From NCBI RefSeq assembly GCF_000952685.1, contig NZ_JYHV01000015.1, positions 62,001 to 126,000 of the forward strand: DNA of 64,000 nucleotides. Reading direction: 5' to 3'. Origin of the DNA: Stutzerimonas stutzeri (GTDB lineage: Bacteria; Pseudomonadota; Gammaproteobacteria; Pseudomonadales; Pseudomonadaceae). Position numbers and translations under genes: made by a program. Positions 8,495-17,311 of this stretch are shown here, piece by piece (the stretch's first letter is position 1; each line of letters opens with the position of its first letter). The notes beneath the pieces were generated by a model. That model was not told the DNA's origin, did no database searches, and was given only the letters and a program-made list of their open reading frames with translations.

Positions 8495-9076
8495 GATGGT
8501 TCCTTATGTGGCTTGTCGTTGTCATAAGGTTTGGCATCGTCGTGCGACAACTCGTTCTCAGCAGTGGATGAGTGGCGTGATCGTCGGCGCTGTGGTGCCA
8601 CACCGATAAAGGCTTGACAGTCGAGCATGGCTACCGCAGATTGCGCTAAACGTAATCTGATTACGCGAAAATAAGAATGGCGTTCACAATAGCGCGCCCC
8701 AACATGCAGTCGTGGCAAAGAATATGGATGCACACACCTACTACCGTACCCCTTCGCCTCGTCGGCTCCGGAGCGCCTGGGCGTCCAGAGAGATGAATGG
8801 CCTCACGGTTCCGGCTATTCGGTGCTGTCACGCTGATGAGCATAAGCAGTCGCGCCGTTTCACCTTGACCCGGCAGAGCAGGGTGGTGGCGCCGCGATCC
8901 GCTGATTTCTATCCGATGATCAGCGAAGCCCCAGTGAGTCGCTGAATGAAAATCCTTGGCTTCCGCCTCACGCTTGGCGACCACCTCGGTCGCAGCGTTC
9001 GGGGCATTTCCTGTGCACCACCGGCCTGACGCTTTCGCGTCGACCCTCTCATGCACAGTTAATCAAGGAGCCAATC
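8495..9076. other. Long upstream region of hpd
   Basis: This 582-base stretch has no convincing gene on either strand; the open frames inside have poor composition and no ribosome sites. It holds a promoter-like TTGACA and a 17-bp palindrome at 8650-8666. If that promoter serves hpd, the mRNA leader is about 420 bases. The last bases, AAGGAG just before 9077, are the hpd ribosome site. Confidence 0.55.
8614..8666 (+). promoter_or_regulatory. Candidate hpd promoter with HmgR-type operator
   Basis: A perfect -35 box TTGACA lies at 8614-8619, with a weak -10 (CAGATT) 17 bases later. Just downstream, at 8650-8666, is the palindrome ACGTAA-N5-TTACGC. The hmgA operator in this same window is GCGTAA-N5-TTACGC, the same spacing and placed just after its own -10. 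Shared control by HmgR is inferred. Confidence 0.55.
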
Positions 9077-10156
9077 ATGGCCGACCTGTTTGAAAACCCA
9101 ATGGGCCTCATGGGCTTCGAGTTCATCGAATTCGCCTCGCCCACCCCGAACGTCATCGAACCGGTGCTGGAGAGCATGGGTTTCTCCCATGTCGCTAATC
9201 ACCGCTCGAAAGATGTGGCGCTGTACCGTCAGGGCGAAATCAACGCCATCGTCAACCGCGAGCCCAAGGGCGTCGCGGCGTATTTCGCCGCCGAGCACGG
9301 CCCGTCGGTGTGTGGCATGGCGTTTCGTGTGAAAGATGCGCAGAAGGCCTATACCCGTGCGCTGGAGCTGGGTGCTCAGGCCATCGAGCTGCCTACCGGC
9401 CCGATGGAACTGCGTTTGCCTGCGATCAAGGGCATCGGCGGTGCGCCGCTGTACCTGATAGACCGCTTCGGCGAAGGTAGCTCGATCTATGACATCGATT
9501 TTGTCTTCCTCGAAGGTGTCGATCGTCACCCTGTGGGTGCCGGGCTGAAAATCATCGATCACCTGACCCACAACGTGTACCGCGGTCGCATGGCCTACTG
9601 GGCGGACTTCTACGAGAAGTTGTTCAACTTCCGTGAGATTCGCTACTTCGACATCAAGGGCGAGTACACCGGCCTCACTTCCAAGGCTATGACCGCGCCG
9701 GACGGCATGATCCGTATCCCGCTCAACGAGGAGTCGTCGAAGGGGGCGGGGCAGATCGAGGAGTTCCTCATGCAGTTCAACGGTGAAGGCATCCAGCACG
9801 TCGCCTTCCTCACCGACGACCTGATCCAGACCTGGGACAAGCTGAAGGCCAGTGGCACGGTTTTCATGACTGCACCGCCGGAAACCTACTATGAGATGCT
9901 CGAAGGGCGGCTGCCCAACCACGGCGAACCGGTGGAAGCGCTAAAGTCCCGCGGCATCCTGCTCGATGGCGCCTCCGAGAACGGCGAACAGCGGTTGCTG
10001 CTGCAGATCTTCTCCGGCACCTTGCTGGGGCCGGTGTTCTTCGAATTTATCCAGCGCAAGGGCGACAGTGGCTTCGGCGAAGGCAACTTCAAGGCGCTGT
10101 TCGAATCCATCGAGCGTGATCAGATTCAGCGTGGCGTTTTAAGTACCACCGACTGA
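9077..10156 (+). CDS. hpd: 4-hydroxyphenylpyruvate dioxygenase
   Basis: This 359-residue non-heme iron(II) enzyme converts 4-hydroxyphenylpyruvate to homogentisate with release of CO2, the second step of tyrosine catabolism after transamination. It is built of two vicinal-oxygen-chelate domains. The three iron ligands are H162 ([13 protein letters not shown]), H241 ([11 protein letters not shown]) and E323 ([11 protein letters not shown]), in register with the Pseudomonas fluorescens enzyme. The C-terminal gating helix [15 protein letters not shown] is complete. The start is set by AAGGAG before ATG 9077. It is monocistronic here, with a hairpin downstream. Its product is used by hmgA about 41 kb away. 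Confidence 0.97.
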   Translation: MADLFENPMGLMGFEFIEFASPTPNVIEPVLESMGFSHVANHRSKDVALYRQGEINAIVNREPKGVAAYFAAEHGPSVCGMAFRVKDAQKAYTRALELGAQAIELPTGPMELRLPAIKGIGGAPLYLIDRFGEGSSIYDIDFVFLEGVDRHPVGAGLKIIDHLTHNVYRGRMAYWADFYEKLFNFREIRYFDIKGEYTGLTSKAMTAPDGMIRIPLNEESSKGAGQIEEFLMQFNGEGIQHVAFLTDDLIQTWDKLKASGTVFMTAPPETYYEMLEGRLPNHGEPVEALKSRGILLDGASENGEQRLLLQIFSGTLLGPVFFEFIQRKGDSGFGEGNFKALFESIERDQIQRGVLSTTD

Positions 10157-10163
10157 TCGATAG

Positions 10164-10189
10164 ACGGCAGCCGGGCATGATCGGCTGCC
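10164..10189 (+). terminator. Hairpin after hpd
   Basis: A perfect 9-bp stem (CGGCAGCCG with CGGCTGCCG) around an 8-base loop lies seven bases after the hpd stop. It lacks a strong T-run, so termination is probable but not certain. Confidence 0.5.
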
Positions 10190-10317
10190 GCTATCTCGAA
10201 GCAATCCCGCGTTTCCTACGACCCCAGCGATGTCAAATGCGGTTGCCCGGCATCGCTGCATCGCGCCAACATCTGCCATCTTCGACCGACTGGGCGTCCT
10301 TACATGCCCAGGGCCGT

Positions 10318-11022
10318 TTAGCCTGCGGCGTCCACCAGCACCAGTTCGGCGCCCTCATGGGCGGTGACCCTGATGAGCGTCTCGCCGTGGATAGCGGCGC
10401 CATCGCGCGTCTCCAGCGCCACGCCGTTGATTTCCACCTTGCCCTTGGCCGGCACTAGATAACCGTAGCGGTCAGCATCGGCGAAGCGGTACTCGATCGT
10501 CTCACCGGCCTTCAGAGTTGCGCCTAGCACTCGCGCATCGGCGCGGATCGGCAGCGCATCCTCGTCACCTTTCAGTCCGCTGGCCAAGGCCACGAACTGG
10601 CCGGAACGGTCATCCTTGGGAAACGGTTTGGAACCCCAGGCTGGCGGCTCGCCACGGCGGTCGGGGATGATCCAGATTTGAAAGATCTGCGTGACCTCCG
10701 ATTCGAGGTTGTACTCGGAATGGCGAATACCGGTGCCGGCACTCATTACCTGTACGTCACCTGCCACGGTGCGACCCTTGTTGCCGAGGTTGTCCTCATG
10801 GGTGATCGCTCCTTCACGCACATAGGTAATGATTTCCATGTCGGCGTGGGGATGTGGTGGAAAGCCAGTGTTGGCAGCGATGGTGTCATCGTTCCAGACC
10901 CGCAGTGCTCCCCAGTGCACGCGCTCCGGATCATGGTACTCGGCGAACGAAAAATGATGCTTGGCATCGAGCCAACCGTGATGGGCGCCACCAAGGGTAT
11001 TAAAAGGGCGATGTTCGATCAT
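10318..11022 (-). CDS. Pirin family protein (YhhW-like)
   Basis: This 234-residue bicupin matches E. coli YhhW across its length. The metal-binding set is visible in GFPPHPHADMEIITYV (two histidines and a glutamate) and AGTGIRHSEYN (a third histidine), all in the N-terminal cupin. The C-terminal cupin is degenerate. YhhW has quercetin 2,3-dioxygenase activity in vitro, while the cellular role of most pirins is unsettled. It is divergent from a LysR-type regulator starting at 11199, the usual arrangement for a regulator and its target, so induction by that regulator is likely. Confidence 0.9.
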   Translation of the reverse strand: MIEHRPFNTLGGAHHGWLDAKHHFSFAEYHDPERVHWGALRVWNDDTIAANTGFPPHPHADMEIITYVREGAITHEDNLGNKGRTVAGDVQVMSAGTGIRHSEYNLESEVTQIFQIWIIPDRRGEPPAWGSKPFPKDDRSGQFVALASGLKGDEDALPIRADARVLGATLKAGETIEYRFADADRYGYLVPAKGKVEINGVALETRDGAAIHGETLIRVTAHEGAELVLVDAAG

Positions 11023-11198
11023 GCTGTTTCTCCAGGTCGATTCGTTTTCGATGGAGCCACTATAGGCAGCAGGAACAATCTTTAGAATGGAATGGATGGA
11101 ATAAGATACTTTCCATTTATTAGATTAATATCAGGCGCCTGCTAAGTAACCGCGAGGAAGTCAGGAATGGTCATGATCGAATTAATTCGAGGCGTGTT

Positions 11199-12122
11199 AT
11201 GAAGAGGCTACCGGATCTCGAAGCCTGGGCGATCTTCGCCAAGGTGGCCGAAACGGGTTCCTTCGCCCGGACCGCAGCCGAGCTGGGCCTGTCGCAAGCC
11301 ACCATTTCCAAGGCCATCACGCGACTGGAAGCGCGCATGAAAACCATGCTCTTCCACCGGACCTCACGGCGGATGTCGCTGACCGAAAGCGGGCATGCCG
11401 CGCTGGAGCGCGCCGCTCGCATCCTGGCCGAGGGCGAGGCGGTGGAGGCCGAGGTAACCGAGCAATCAACCAGCCTGCGCGGGCCCATCCGGATTGCGGC
11501 ACCGATGTCGTTCGGTGTTTCGCACCTCGCGCCGCTCCTGCCGGAATTCATGGCGCGTCATCCCGACGTGGTGCTCGACGTCAGTTTCAGCGACGAGATG
11601 GTCGATCTGGTTGCCCAAGGGGTCGATCTGGCACTGCGGATTTCGACCCTGGCCGATTCCAGCTTGTTGGCCAGGCGCTTGTGCGCCGTGCGCATCCTGC
11701 TGGTTGGCTCACCGGCCTATTTCGAGCGCCATGGGCGTCCCGGCCACCCACGCGATCTGACCGGACATCGCATATTGCAGTACAGCTACTCTCGCGGTGG
11801 CAACAACTGGCGGTTTCGCCATAAACGGCATGGAGAGTTCGCCCAGGCGCTGTCCGCGTCGCTGTTGGCCAACAATGCCGAGGCGTTGGCACCGGCATTG
11901 CGATCGGGACTGGGGATGGCGCTGCAACCGGAGTTTCTGGCTTGGAAAGACTTGCAATCGGGAGCGCTGGAGACGGCGATGGACGATTGGCAAGTCGAGT
12001 CGATCGCGCTGCACATCGTGACCCCGCCAGGGCGCAGCCGTCCGGCTCGCGTGCAAGCGTTGATCGAATACCTGGCCGAACGCTTCGCCGCCGCGCCGTG
12101 GGCGCAGGCCGATGGGGGCTGA
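11199..12122 (+). CDS. LysR family transcriptional regulator
   Basis: This 307-residue regulator has an N-terminal winged helix-turn-helix (residues 1-65: WAIFAKVAETGSFARTAAELG, then SQATISKAITRLEARM) and a C-terminal two-lobed effector domain. It resembles the DmlR/AaeR-like branch of LysR proteins. It is transcribed away from the pirin gene with a 176-base AT-rich region between them, so it probably controls pirin and itself. The ligand is not predictable. Confidence 0.9.
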   Translation: MKRLPDLEAWAIFAKVAETGSFARTAAELGLSQATISKAITRLEARMKTMLFHRTSRRMSLTESGHAALERAARILAEGEAVEAEVTEQSTSLRGPIRIAAPMSFGVSHLAPLLPEFMARHPDVVLDVSFSDEMVDLVAQGVDLALRISTLADSSLLARRLCAVRILLVGSPAYFERHGRPGHPRDLTGHRILQYSYSRGGNNWRFRHKRHGEFAQALSASLLANNAEALAPALRSGLGMALQPEFLAWKDLQSGALETAMDDWQVESIALHIVTPPGRSRPARVQALIEYLAERFAAAPWAQADGG

Positions 12123-12245
12123 CGTGATCGCCCAGGCCGCCCTTGTTATTCGCTGCCACCGCTTGGGATTCGCCGCGACTGTGGACTTGCCCAACCAGCC
12201 TAAAGGCGTAGCATGACGGGTAGCATATGAATCATCGAGGCACTG

Positions 12246-12812
12246 ATGCGATATTCCGAAGATCACAAAGCCCAGACCCGCCAACGCATCGTCGAAGAGG
12301 CCGCACGGCGTTTTCGTCGCGACGGTGTGCACGCCACCGGCCTGCAGACATTGATGAAAGCGCTGGACTTGACGCACGGTGGGTTTTACGCCCATTTCAA
12401 ATCCAAGGATGAGCTGGTCGAGGAGGCACTGCGTTATTGCGCGAGTGAGCTCGACGAAATCACCACCAGCAGCCTCTCAGGCGACCAACCGCTGGCCACG
12501 TTCATTCGTCATTACCTGTCGAAAGGCCACCGCGCCACCCCGGCGCAGGGCTGCCCGTTTCCCACTCTGTCGGCCGAGCTGGGCCAGCGTGGTCAGGCCA
12601 GCCCGGTCACCGACGAGTCGGTGAGCAACCGATTGGCGCAGATTGGCGCCCACCTTGAAGATGACCAGCACGCGGCGATGGTGCTCAGCGCCCTGGTAGG
12701 CGCGTTGATGTTGTCGCGCAGTGTGGTCGATCCGCAATTGTCCGACCGCTTGCTCGAGGACACCCGCGCCAGCCTGCTGAAGCTGACTGGCGCGGATATA
12801 CCGCAGTCCTAG
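12246..12812 (+). CDS. TetR family repressor
   Basis: This 188-residue regulator has a TetR-type helix-turn-helix in the first 50 residues (RQRIVEEAARRFRRDGVHATGLQTLMKALDL and GGFYAHFKSKDELV) and a helical ligand domain after it. The subgroup with THGGFYAHF resembles AcuR/NemR-like repressors that sense small electrophiles. Its stop overlaps the end of a convergent, broken SDR gene. A perfect 18-bp palindrome that could be its operator lies in the promoter region between that SDR gene and the thioesterase gene. Confidence 0.9.
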   Translation: MRYSEDHKAQTRQRIVEEAARRFRRDGVHATGLQTLMKALDLTHGGFYAHFKSKDELVEEALRYCASELDEITTSSLSGDQPLATFIRHYLSKGHRATPAQGCPFPTLSAELGQRGQASPVTDESVSNRLAQIGAHLEDDQHAAMVLSALVGALMLSRSVVDPQLSDRLLEDTRASLLKLTGADIPQS

Positions 12813-13093
12813 GCATTCGCTCTGTCGCGCGGTGCCGGCTGGTTACGCGAGAGATTCGGCCCCAACGCCGCGCGTGCCGCTAGCAGGCGGTTCCAGTCCT
12901 CGGCGTCCGGCTACGACGGCAGGGTGACTGTCTCGCCCAGGTCGAACCCGCACAAGGCGGCGTCCACCATCGCTTCCACTTCCATCACCATCTGCGCCGG
13001 CACGTGGTCGAGGCCGCCTCCGCTGCGCTCCCATATTTTGGTGCTGGAAGCGCCGATGATCGGTGCCGTTTCGTGGGTGTTGGCGATGTGCAT
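12809..13093 (-). pseudogene. Short-chain dehydrogenase remnant: internal deletion plus nonsense codon
   Basis: Reading leftward from ATG 13093 (ribosome site CGGAGA), the frame gives MHIANTHETAPIIGASS, the start of an SDR with the first part of its glycine motif. It then jumps directly to TKIWERSGGGLDHVPAQMV and MVDAALCGFDLGETVTLPS, the C-terminal end of the same family. About 160 central residues, including the catalytic serine, tyrosine and lysine, are missing at the GASS/TKIW joint. The tail is further cut by a TAG at 12911-12913; past it the frame continues with DWNRLLAARAALGPNLSRN to a stop at 12809. Both lesions are read directly from sequence. It was presumably once a TetR-regulated dehydrogenase. 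Confidence 0.8.
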
Positions 13094-13221
13094 GGAATGT
13101 CTCCGGAGATCTGCCGAATCGGTCGGCATGGGCATCGCGCTGTCAGCAGCATGAGGATGGGGGCGTGGTGGTGACAGCGGCCGTGGCATGGGGCTTTCCT
13201 CGATAGATAGATGCTGCGTGC

Positions 13222-13251
13222 TTTACATGATGGCCATCATGTGTTTTATAT
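13222..13251 (+). promoter_or_regulatory. Promoter core containing a perfect 18-bp palindrome
   Basis: ACATGATGGCCATCATGT at 13225-13242 is perfectly self-complementary. It sits between a -35-like TTTACA (13222-13227) and a -10-like TTATAT (13246-13251), spaced 18 bases apart, about 50 bases ahead of the thioesterase gene and also upstream of the broken SDR gene. Repression by the nearby TetR protein is inferred. Confidence 0.6.
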
Positions 13252-13303
13252 GTTGACCATAATTTAATAAGGCTTGCAACCGCCCATCTGTCGAGGACTC
13301 GCC

Positions 13304-13849
13304 ATGAACTATGCAGAACGTGAAGAACGTCTGGCCACCTGGCTGGATGCAGAGAACGCTGCGCGCGCCCAATTGGGAACGCTCGGTACCGTGCCGCTCG
13401 CCGAGGCCGCCGCGATGACGCCTCATGCATTCTTCGATGCCATTGGTCGGGGTGAACTGCCGCGTCCACCGATGGGCGAGCTGATGGGCTTCGTACCGGT
13501 GGACTGGGCGTCAGGCTATTTCCTGTTCCAGGGCACCCCGGACGAGCGCCATTACAACCCGTTGGGAAGCGTGCATGGCGGCTACGCAGCGACGCTTCTG
13601 GACTCCTGCATGGGCTGCGCGGTGCATACCCGACTCCAGGCAGGGCAGGGCTATACGACGACTGACCTACGGATCACTTACATCCGTGCACTGCGCGCCG
13701 GTGTCGGGCCCGTGCGCGCGGAGGGCAGGGTGGTGCATGTAGGCCGATCGACCGCTGTCGCCGAGGGGCGTCTGTACGACGTGGAGGACCGCCTCTATGC
13801 CATCGGCTCGACTAGTTGCCTGATTCTTGATCTGAGCGCCAGCGGCTAA
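13304..13849 (+). CDS. PaaI-family hotdog thioesterase
   Basis: This 181-residue hotdog-fold protein probably hydrolyses acyl-CoA or aryl-CoA thioesters in the cytoplasm. The family core is clear: HYNPLGSVHGGYAATLLDSCMGCAVHTRL supplies the HGG turn and the catalytic-helix acid region, and the beta-strand ITYIRALRAGVGPVRAEGRVVHVGRSTAVAEGRLYD follows. The ATG at 13304 is chosen because the family start lies here; an in-frame codon at 13274 precedes it. It sits behind the 18-bp palindromic promoter and ahead of a ketosynthase and TetR gene, so a role in acyl metabolism is plausible. Confidence 0.87.
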   Translation: MNYAEREERLATWLDAENAARAQLGTLGTVPLAEAAAMTPHAFFDAIGRGELPRPPMGELMGFVPVDWASGYFLFQGTPDERHYNPLGSVHGGYAATLLDSCMGCAVHTRLQAGQGYTTTDLRITYIRALRAGVGPVRAEGRVVHVGRSTAVAEGRLYDVEDRLYAIGSTSCLILDLSASG

Positions 13850-13952
13850 GCCGTCGGAGGTGCCGCTCCTGGGGGCGAGCCCACAGGACAGTACGCAGGC
13901 CGTCATCTGCATAGCCTGATGGTGTGTCGACCATTTGAAAGCGAGGTATGAA

Positions 13953-15242
13953 ATGAGTAGTGGAAATTCAGTCCGTATCGTAGTGACGGGCACAGGTGTC
14001 GTCGGGCCCCTGGGATGTGGAACGGCGACGGTGTGGGCTCGTCTGTTGGCTGGGCAATCGGGCATCCGCGCGCTGCCTGACGAAATATCGGAGGGTACCG
14101 GCTGTGCCATCGCGGGGCAGGTACCCACCTTGGCCGACGATAGCGAGGCGGGCTACGATCCGGATCGCCACATCTCTGCCAAAGACCGCAAGAAGATGGA
14201 TCGTTTCATCGAGTTTGCTCTCGTGGCTGCACGCGAGGCGCTTGAGCAAGCGGGCTGGCACCCCACCGACGAGGCAAGACGCGAACGAACCGCGACCATT
14301 ATCGCTTCCGGCGTCGGTGGCTTCGATGCAATCGCCGAGGCTGTGCGCACCACCGACAGTCGCGGGCCACGTCGGCTCTCGCCATTCACCGCCCCTTCGT
14401 TTCTCGCCAATATGGCGGCCGGACACGTGTCCATCCAGCACGGCTTCAAGGGCCCGCTCGGGGCGCCGGTGACCGCCTGCGCGGCAGGTGTGCAGGCCAT
14501 CGGTGACGCGGCCCGGCTGATCCGCAGCGGCGAAGCGGATATTGCGGTCTGCGGCGGGACCGAGGCCGCCATCCACCGCGTTACCCTCGGAAGCTTTGCG
14601 GCGGCGCGTGCGTTGTCCACCGGATTCAACGACCGTCCGCAGCAAGCATCGCGCCCGTTCGATCGTGATCGCGAGGGCTTCGTTATGGCTGAGGGCGCTG
14701 GCCTGCTGGTAATCGAGTCATTGGAACATGCTCTGGCACGCGGCGCGCAGCCTCTGGCGGAACTGGTCGGTTACGGCACCAGCGCCGATGCCTATCACCT
14801 GACGGCCGGCCCTGAGGATGGCAGCGGCGCCCGACGCGCGATGGAGCAGGCGCTGCGGCAGGCCGGTATTGCTCCCGGCGAGGTGCAGCACATCAACGCC
14901 CATGCGACGTCTACCCAGGTGGGCGATCGGGGCGAGCTAGGCGCCATTCGATCGTTGTTCGGGACAGGGTCGGGCGCAGCGATTACCTCGACCAAATCCA
15001 GTACCGGCCATTTGCTCGGCGCCGCCGGTGGAATCGAAGCCATTTTCACGGTGCTGGCGCTACGCGATCAGATCGTCCCGCCCACGCTGAACCTCATCAA
15101 CCCCGACGAGGCCGCCGACGGCCTGGATCTAGTTGGCCTGACGGCGCGAAGAATGCCGATCGAGTACGCCTTGTCGAACGGGTTCGGGTTCGGCGGCGTC
15201 AATGCCAGCGCGCTGTTCCGTCGTTGGGATTCTTCCAGGTGA
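13953..15242 (+). CDS. Beta-ketoacyl-ACP synthase II (FabF-like)
   Basis: This 429-residue condensing enzyme elongates acyl-ACP with malonyl-ACP. The catalytic triad is intact: the nucleophile cysteine in VTACAAGVQAIGDAA, the first histidine in HINAHATSTQVGD and the second in SSTGHLLGAAGG. The C-terminal GFGFGGVNASALF glycine loop is also present. The start at 13953 has GCGAGGT about six bases upstream. No acyl carrier protein or malonyl transferase lies next to it, so this is a stand-alone paralogue rather than part of the main fab cluster. The following TetR gene starts only a few bases after its stop and probably regulates the pair. Confidence 0.93.
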   Translation: MSSGNSVRIVVTGTGVVGPLGCGTATVWARLLAGQSGIRALPDEISEGTGCAIAGQVPTLADDSEAGYDPDRHISAKDRKKMDRFIEFALVAAREALEQAGWHPTDEARRERTATIIASGVGGFDAIAEAVRTTDSRGPRRLSPFTAPSFLANMAAGHVSIQHGFKGPLGAPVTACAAGVQAIGDAARLIRSGEADIAVCGGTEAAIHRVTLGSFAAARALSTGFNDRPQQASRPFDRDREGFVMAEGAGLLVIESLEHALARGAQPLAELVGYGTSADAYHLTAGPEDGSGARRAMEQALRQAGIAPGEVQHINAHATSTQVGDRGELGAIRSLFGTGSGAAITSTKSSTGHLLGAAGGIEAIFTVLALRDQIVPPTLNLINPDEAADGLDLVGLTARRMPIEYALSNGFGFGGVNASALFRRWDSSR

Positions 15243-15246
15243 TTCT

Positions 15247-15843
15247 TTGGCCCAGACTGTGCCCGCTCCCGATCGATCGCAACAGGCCCGGTTGGCCAAG
15301 CGGCGAGAGATGATCCAGGCGGCGAGCGATACCTTCACCGCGCTCGGCTACGAGCTTTCCAGCATGGCTTTAATCGCTGAAGCCGCGGGCGTGACGAAGG
15401 GAACCTTGTATGCGTGTTTCGGCAGCAAGGCCGAGCTGTTTCGAACCGTCGTACATGACGGATTGAATGAGCTCCCCGACGCGGTATCGGTGAATGCTCC
15501 CGATGGGCAGTTACGCATGCAGCTGAACGCAATTGCGCAAGCGCTGGTTCGGCACGCCACCCATCCGGCTTCGCTGACGGTTGCGCGCATTCTTTCGCAG
15601 TCTGCGTGCATTCCACCCAAACAGTGGCGGCGCCGCCACCGCCCGTACCGCTTGCAGCTTGAAAAGGTATTGTCCCGCTGTACAGGTTGTAGCGATCCTG
15701 CGCAAGCGGCCTCGCAATTCCTGCTATTGGCCGTTGGCAGCCTCGACTCGAATACCGTCATGCCGACAAGCGAATCCCGTGTCGCCGCCGCCGTGGATCT
15801 CTTCGTCCGAGCATATGGCGACCTCGATCTGCGTAGCTGCTAG
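15247..15843 (+). CDS. TetR family regulator
   Basis: This 198-residue TetR-like protein has a helix-turn-helix in residues 20-65 (EMIQAASDTFTALGYELSSMALIAEAAGV, TKGTLYACFGSKAELF). A TTG at 15247, five bases after AGGTGA and four after the stop of the ketosynthase gene, is the most economical start. An ATG at 15202 would overlap the ketosynthase by 41 bases. The C-terminal ligand domain is poorly conserved. Coupling to the ketosynthase suggests it senses a fatty acyl ligand, which is inference only. Confidence 0.85.
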   Translation: MAQTVPAPDRSQQARLAKRREMIQAASDTFTALGYELSSMALIAEAAGVTKGTLYACFGSKAELFRTVVHDGLNELPDAVSVNAPDGQLRMQLNAIAQALVRHATHPASLTVARILSQSACIPPKQWRRRHRPYRLQLEKVLSRCTGCSDPAQAASQFLLLAVGSLDSNTVMPTSESRVAAAVDLFVRAYGDLDLRSC

Positions 15844-15866
15844 CTCGCTGGAGCGGAACACACGGC

Positions 15867-17078
15867 TCACACCCCTTTGGTCGACGGCAGCAGAATCGTC
15901 AGAATTCCGAGCAGTGGCAGGTAGGAACACAGCCGATACACGTATTCGATGCCGTGGACATCTGCCAGATGCCCGAGCAGTGCCGCGCCGATACCGCCAA
16001 AACCGAACATCAGCCCGAAGAAGACGCCGGCGATCATGCCGACGTTGCCCGGCACCAGTTCCTGGGCGAAGACCACGATGGCAGAGAACGCCGAGGCCAG
16101 TACGAAGCCGATGATCATGCTCAGCACCCCGGTCCAGAACAGATCGACGTAGGGCAGCGCCAAAGTGAAAGGGGCGACACCAAGAATCGAAAACCAGATC
16201 ACCTTCTTGCGGCCGATCCTGTCACCGATGGGGCCACCGAAGAAGGTGCCAGCGGCGACGGCACCGAGGAACAGGAACAGGTAAAGCTGAGAATTAGCGA
16301 TGGACAGATCGAACTTCTCAATCAAGTAAAAGGTGAAATAGCTGGTAAAGCTGGCCATGTAGAAATATTTGGAGAACACCAGCAGCGCCAGCACCACCAG
16401 CGCAAAGGTCACTCTCCTCCTGGAAAGCCCATGGGTCGCTTTGCCCCCCTGCTTGAGCTTGAACAGATTCAAGTGATTTCGATACCAGCGGCTGAGCCCG
16501 TAGAGCACTAGGATGGCGAACACCGCGAACAGGCCGAACCAAGCAACGCTGCCTTGCCCGTACGGAATGACGATGGCTGCGGCGAGCAGCGGGCCGAAGG
16601 CACTGCCGGCATTGCCACCGACCTGAAAGGTCGACTGTGCGAGGCCATAACGACCACCCGAGGCCAGACGTGCCACGCGCGATGTTTCCGGGTGGAAGGT
16701 CGAGGAGCCGATGCCTATTAGCGCCGAGGCGATCAGGATCGCAGGGAAGGTGCCCACAACGGCGAGCATGACGATGCCGAGCAGCGTACAGACCATGCCC
16801 GCTGGCAGCAGCCAGGGCTTGGGATGGCGGTCGGTGTGGTAGCCGACCCAAGGCTGCAACAAGGACGCGGTGAGCTGAAAGGTCAGTGTAATCAGCCCTA
16901 CCTGGGTAAAGGTAAGGCCGTAGTTGGCCTTGAGTATGGGATAGATCGAGGGAAGCACGGCCTGAATCAGGTCGTTGATCAGATGCGCCAAGGCGCAAGC
17001 ACCGATCACGCGCATGACCAGGGGACTGGCTTGGCTGGCTACCGAGGCGGTCGCCGAGGGAGTAATGCTGCTGGACAT
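15867..17078 (-). CDS. fsr: Fosmidomycin resistance (Fsr) family MFS efflux protein
   Basis: This is a 403-residue inner-membrane transporter with about 12 transmembrane helices. It matches E. coli Fsr throughout: HLINDLIQAVLPSIYP, LTFTQVGLITLTFQL, GSSTFHPETSRVARLASGG, FSKYFYMASFTSYFTFYL and VPGNVGMIAGVFFGLMFG. Fsr exports fosmidomycin by drug/proton antiport, and natural substrates are unknown. An AraC-type regulator is transcribed in the opposite direction from a 233-base shared region, so it probably controls this pump. The two plus-strand genes on the left end only 23 bases from its stop. Confidence 0.93.
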   Translation of the reverse strand: MSSSITPSATASVASQASPLVMRVIGACALAHLINDLIQAVLPSIYPILKANYGLTFTQVGLITLTFQLTASLLQPWVGYHTDRHPKPWLLPAGMVCTLLGIVMLAVVGTFPAILIASALIGIGSSTFHPETSRVARLASGGRYGLAQSTFQVGGNAGSAFGPLLAAAIVIPYGQGSVAWFGLFAVFAILVLYGLSRWYRNHLNLFKLKQGGKATHGLSRRRVTFALVVLALLVFSKYFYMASFTSYFTFYLIEKFDLSIANSQLYLFLFLGAVAAGTFFGGPIGDRIGRKKVIWFSILGVAPFTLALPYVDLFWTGVLSMIIGFVLASAFSAIVVFAQELVPGNVGMIAGVFFGLMFGFGGIGAALLGHLADVHGIEYVYRLCSYLPLLGILTILLPSTKGV

Positions 17079-17311
17079 CGCAAATCATCCGCACAGGGAA
17101 GGGAACATTAGGGTGAGTGTCCGACCAGGCCATACAGCAAGGCGTCGGCATTCGCGGCTCGGCAGGCGTTAAAATCAGGCGCCGTATGGATCGCGGATCG
17201 CGTTCTCCTTTCAGTGTTGCTGTCTGGCCACGGGACCTGGCGCTATCCTAGGTTTCCAATAAATTGTCTGTCTTGCTTGATATGGGCGAGAGCTCTCGCA
17301 AAAAGGGAATT

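Noticed and set aside
8661-9056. Open frame on the minus strand upstream of hpd
   Set aside because: The translated peptide has no domain or ribosome site, and the stretch fits better as a regulatory leader.
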